Shown here one piece after another: positions 62,495 to 64,000 of a stretch of DNA of 64,000 bases. The stretch is taken from positions 1-64,000 of the forward strand of contig NZ_LABX01000072.1 of NCBI RefSeq assembly GCF_001043915.1, given 5' to 3'. Numbering within the stretch: the first letter of the stretch is position 1; each line of letters begins with the position of its first letter. The stretch is from Methylobacterium aquaticum (GTDB taxonomy: Bacteria > Pseudomonadota > Alphaproteobacteria > Rhizobiales > Beijerinckiaceae). Both the position numbers and the translations under genes were made by a program. The notes under the pieces are model-generated. The model saw only the letters and a list, made by a program, of their open reading frames with translations. It had not been told where the DNA came from and did no database searches.

Positions 62495-64000
62495 ATGATC
62501 TCCCGCATCCTCGATTTCTCCGTCCGTCAGCGCTGGCTCGTCGTGCTCCTGTCGCTGCTGGCCGCCGGCTTCGGCGTCCACGCCCTGACGAAGCTGCCCA
62601 TCGACGCAGTGCCCGACATCACCAATAACCAGGTGCAAATCAACACCGTCGCGCCCGCGCTCTCGCCCTTCGACATCGAGAAGCAGGTCACCTACCCGGT
62701 CGAGACCGCGCTCGCCGGCATCAAGGGCCTCGAATACACCCGCTCCCTCTCGCGCAACGGCTTTTCCCAGGTCACGGCGGTCTTCGCCGACGACGTCAAC
62801 GTCTACTTCGCACGCCAACAGGTGGTGGAGCGCCTGAGCGAGGCGCGCGAAGGGCTGCCGTCGGAGATCGAGCCGCACATGGGGCCGATCACGACCGGCC
62901 TCGGCGAAATCTACATGTGGACCGTGCGCTACGCGGCGCCCGGCGAGCGGAAGGCGTCGCGCCCGGGCAAGCCCGGCTGGCAGGCGGACGGCAGCTATCT
63001 GACGCCCGAGGGGCAGCGGCTCGCGACCGAGCTGGAGCGCGCGGCCTACCTGCGGACGGTTCAGGACTGGGTGATCCGGCCGCAGGTCAGGACCGTGCGG
63101 GGCGTCGCCGGCGTCGACAGCATCGGCGGCTACGAGAAGCAGTACCATGTCCAGCCGGACCCGACGAAGCTGACCGCGCTAGACCTGTCCTTCGGCGACG
63201 TCGCCCGGGCGCTCCAGGCGAACAACGCGAACCAAGGCGCCCGCTACCTGGAGGACAACGGCGAGGGCTACGTCGTCCGCTCCTCCGGCCGCCTGGAGAG
63301 CATGGACGAGATCGGCAACGTCGTGGTCACGACCCGCGGCGGCGTCCCGGTCCGGGTGAAGGACATTGCCGAGGTGCGGATCGGACGCGACCTGCGCACC
63401 GGCTCGGCCAGCGAGAACGGCCAGGAAGCCGTGGTCGGAACCGCCCTGATGCTCATCGGCGAGAACAGCCGCACGGTCGCGGCCGCCGTCGACGCCATGA
63501 TGCGCGACATCCGGCGCTCGCTCCCGCCGGGCATCGAGGTCCAGACGGTCCTCGACCGGACCCGTCTCGTCGAGGCAACCATCCGGACCGTGGCGACGAA
63601 CCTCACCGAGGGAGCGGCCCTCGTCGTCGTCATCCTCTTCCTGCTGCTTGGCAACATCCGCGCCGCCGTCATCACTGCCCTGGTGATCCCGGTCGCGATG
63701 CTGATGACGACGACCGGCATGGTCGAGGCCGGCATCTCGGCCAACCTGATGAGCCTCGGGGCGCTCGACTTCGGCCTCATCGTGGACGGGGCGGTGATCA
63801 TCACCGAGAACGCCCTGCGCCACCTCGCCGAGCGGCAGCACGCCCTCGGGCGGGTCCTCACCATGGAGGAGCGCCTAACCACGGTGCGGGCCTCGACCGA
63901 GGAGATGATCAAGCCCTCCCTCTATGGGCAGGCCATCATCATCCTGGTCTACGTGCCGCTCCTGACCTTCACCGGCGTCGAGGGCAAGATGTTCGAGCCT
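62495..64000 (+). CDS. czcA: Heavy-metal RND efflux pump (CzcA-like), 5' part only
   Basis: 502 codons are visible of a protein that should be about 1,050 residues; it runs off the window. MISRILDFSVRQRWLVVLLS is the first transmembrane helix. LPIDAVPDITNNQVQINT and DIEKQVTYPVETALAGIKGL are HME-RND hallmarks. Near residue 420, GALDFGLIVDGAVIITENAL carries the proton-relay DFGxxVDG motif of CzcA-type pumps, which export Co, Zn, Cd or Ni. An unusual short insert (about 150-175, with ERKASRPGKPGW) lies in the periplasmic domain. The ATG is 14 bases after czcB. Confidence 0.95.
   Translation, partial: MISRILDFSVRQRWLVVLLSLLAAGFGVHALTKLPIDAVPDITNNQVQINTVAPALSPFDIEKQVTYPVETALAGIKGLEYTRSLSRNGFSQVTAVFADDVNVYFARQQVVERLSEAREGLPSEIEPHMGPITTGLGEIYMWTVRYAAPGERKASRPGKPGWQADGSYLTPEGQRLATELERAAYLRTVQDWVIRPQVRTVRGVAGVDSIGGYEKQYHVQPDPTKLTALDLSFGDVARALQANNANQGARYLEDNGEGYVVRSSGRLESMDEIGNVVVTTRGGVPVRVKDIAEVRIGRDLRTGSASENGQEAVVGTALMLIGENSRTVAAAVDAMMRDIRRSLPPGIEVQTVLDRTRLVEATIRTVATNLTEGAALVVVILFLLLGNIRAAVITALVIPVAMLMTTTGMVEAGISANLMSLGALDFGLIVDGAVIITENALRHLAERQHALGRVLTMEERLTTVRASTEEMIKPSLYGQAIIILVYVPLLTFTGVEGKMFEP

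Larger units (their letters stand above)
51932..64000. mobile_element. Second integrated element (left end; right end outside window)
   Basis: It begins at the tRNA 3'-half remnant and runs to the window edge. The contents are element-like: a tyrosine integrase and excisionase-like gene near the end, a chain of small phage-type regulators, several orphan genes, then a heavy-metal efflux operon as probable cargo. No structural phage or conjugation genes are visible, so I cannot say whether it is a prophage remnant, an ICE or an island. The tRNA remnant orientation predicts the intact tRNA at the right end. Confidence 0.6.

Overview
The window is high-GC DNA from an alphaproteobacterium, most likely Methylobacterium or a close relative (inference). 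The grounds are alphaproteobacterial markers (a DUF1013/TrcR-type regulator, a DUF4170 protein, FlgE-FlgK-FlgL) and a class GN sortase pair. A conserved chromosomal core of about 34 kb is bracketed by two integrated elements, each anchored on tRNA sequence.

Region 1 (1-17,640) looks like a genomic island inserted at the 3' end of an intact tRNA-Gln(TTG) gene (17,642-17,716, minus strand). Its tyrosine recombinase (15,767-17,524) lies just inside that end; the other end is left of the window. It carries an IS3-family element that has cut off a gene, a PD-(D/E)XK nuclease-like gene, a broken nuclease-domain reading frame followed by a 1,868-residue repeat protein with a PIN-like section, a coupled pair with a degenerate nucleotidyltransferase, a secreted protein, and a beta-lactamase-fold hydrolase coupled to an unknown partner and facing a small XRE regulator. 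The mix resembles a defence island.

Region 2 (17.7-50.4 kb) is ordinary chromosome: an SDR oxidoreductase, prfC, a CheY-like regulator and a BLUF-type photoreceptor next to flgE (with a near-perfect sigma-54 promoter), flgK and flgL. It continues with rarD, a fluoroacetate-dehalogenase-like hydrolase, purD, xseA, trcR, prs, an Old Yellow Enzyme, a Gram-negative sortase with its LPQTG substrate, a branched-chain-type ABC importer with an amidohydrolase and a TetR regulator, and katG. Three copies of a structured intergenic repeat occur here; two flank katG in direct orientation.

Region 3 (50.4-64.0 kb) is accessory. A decayed IS481-family copy and the tail of a serine recombinase are followed by the 3' half of a tRNA with anticodon CAT (51,932-51,978), read as the attachment-site remnant of a second element running off the right edge. 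This element has a HEPN-motif gene, a tyrosine integrase overlapping an excisionase-like gene, a HIRAN-domain gene with an in-frame stop, a tightly overlapping chain of small phage-type genes, a divergent two-gene operon of unknown function, and the start of a CzcBA-type heavy-metal efflux operon. czcA is cut by the window end.
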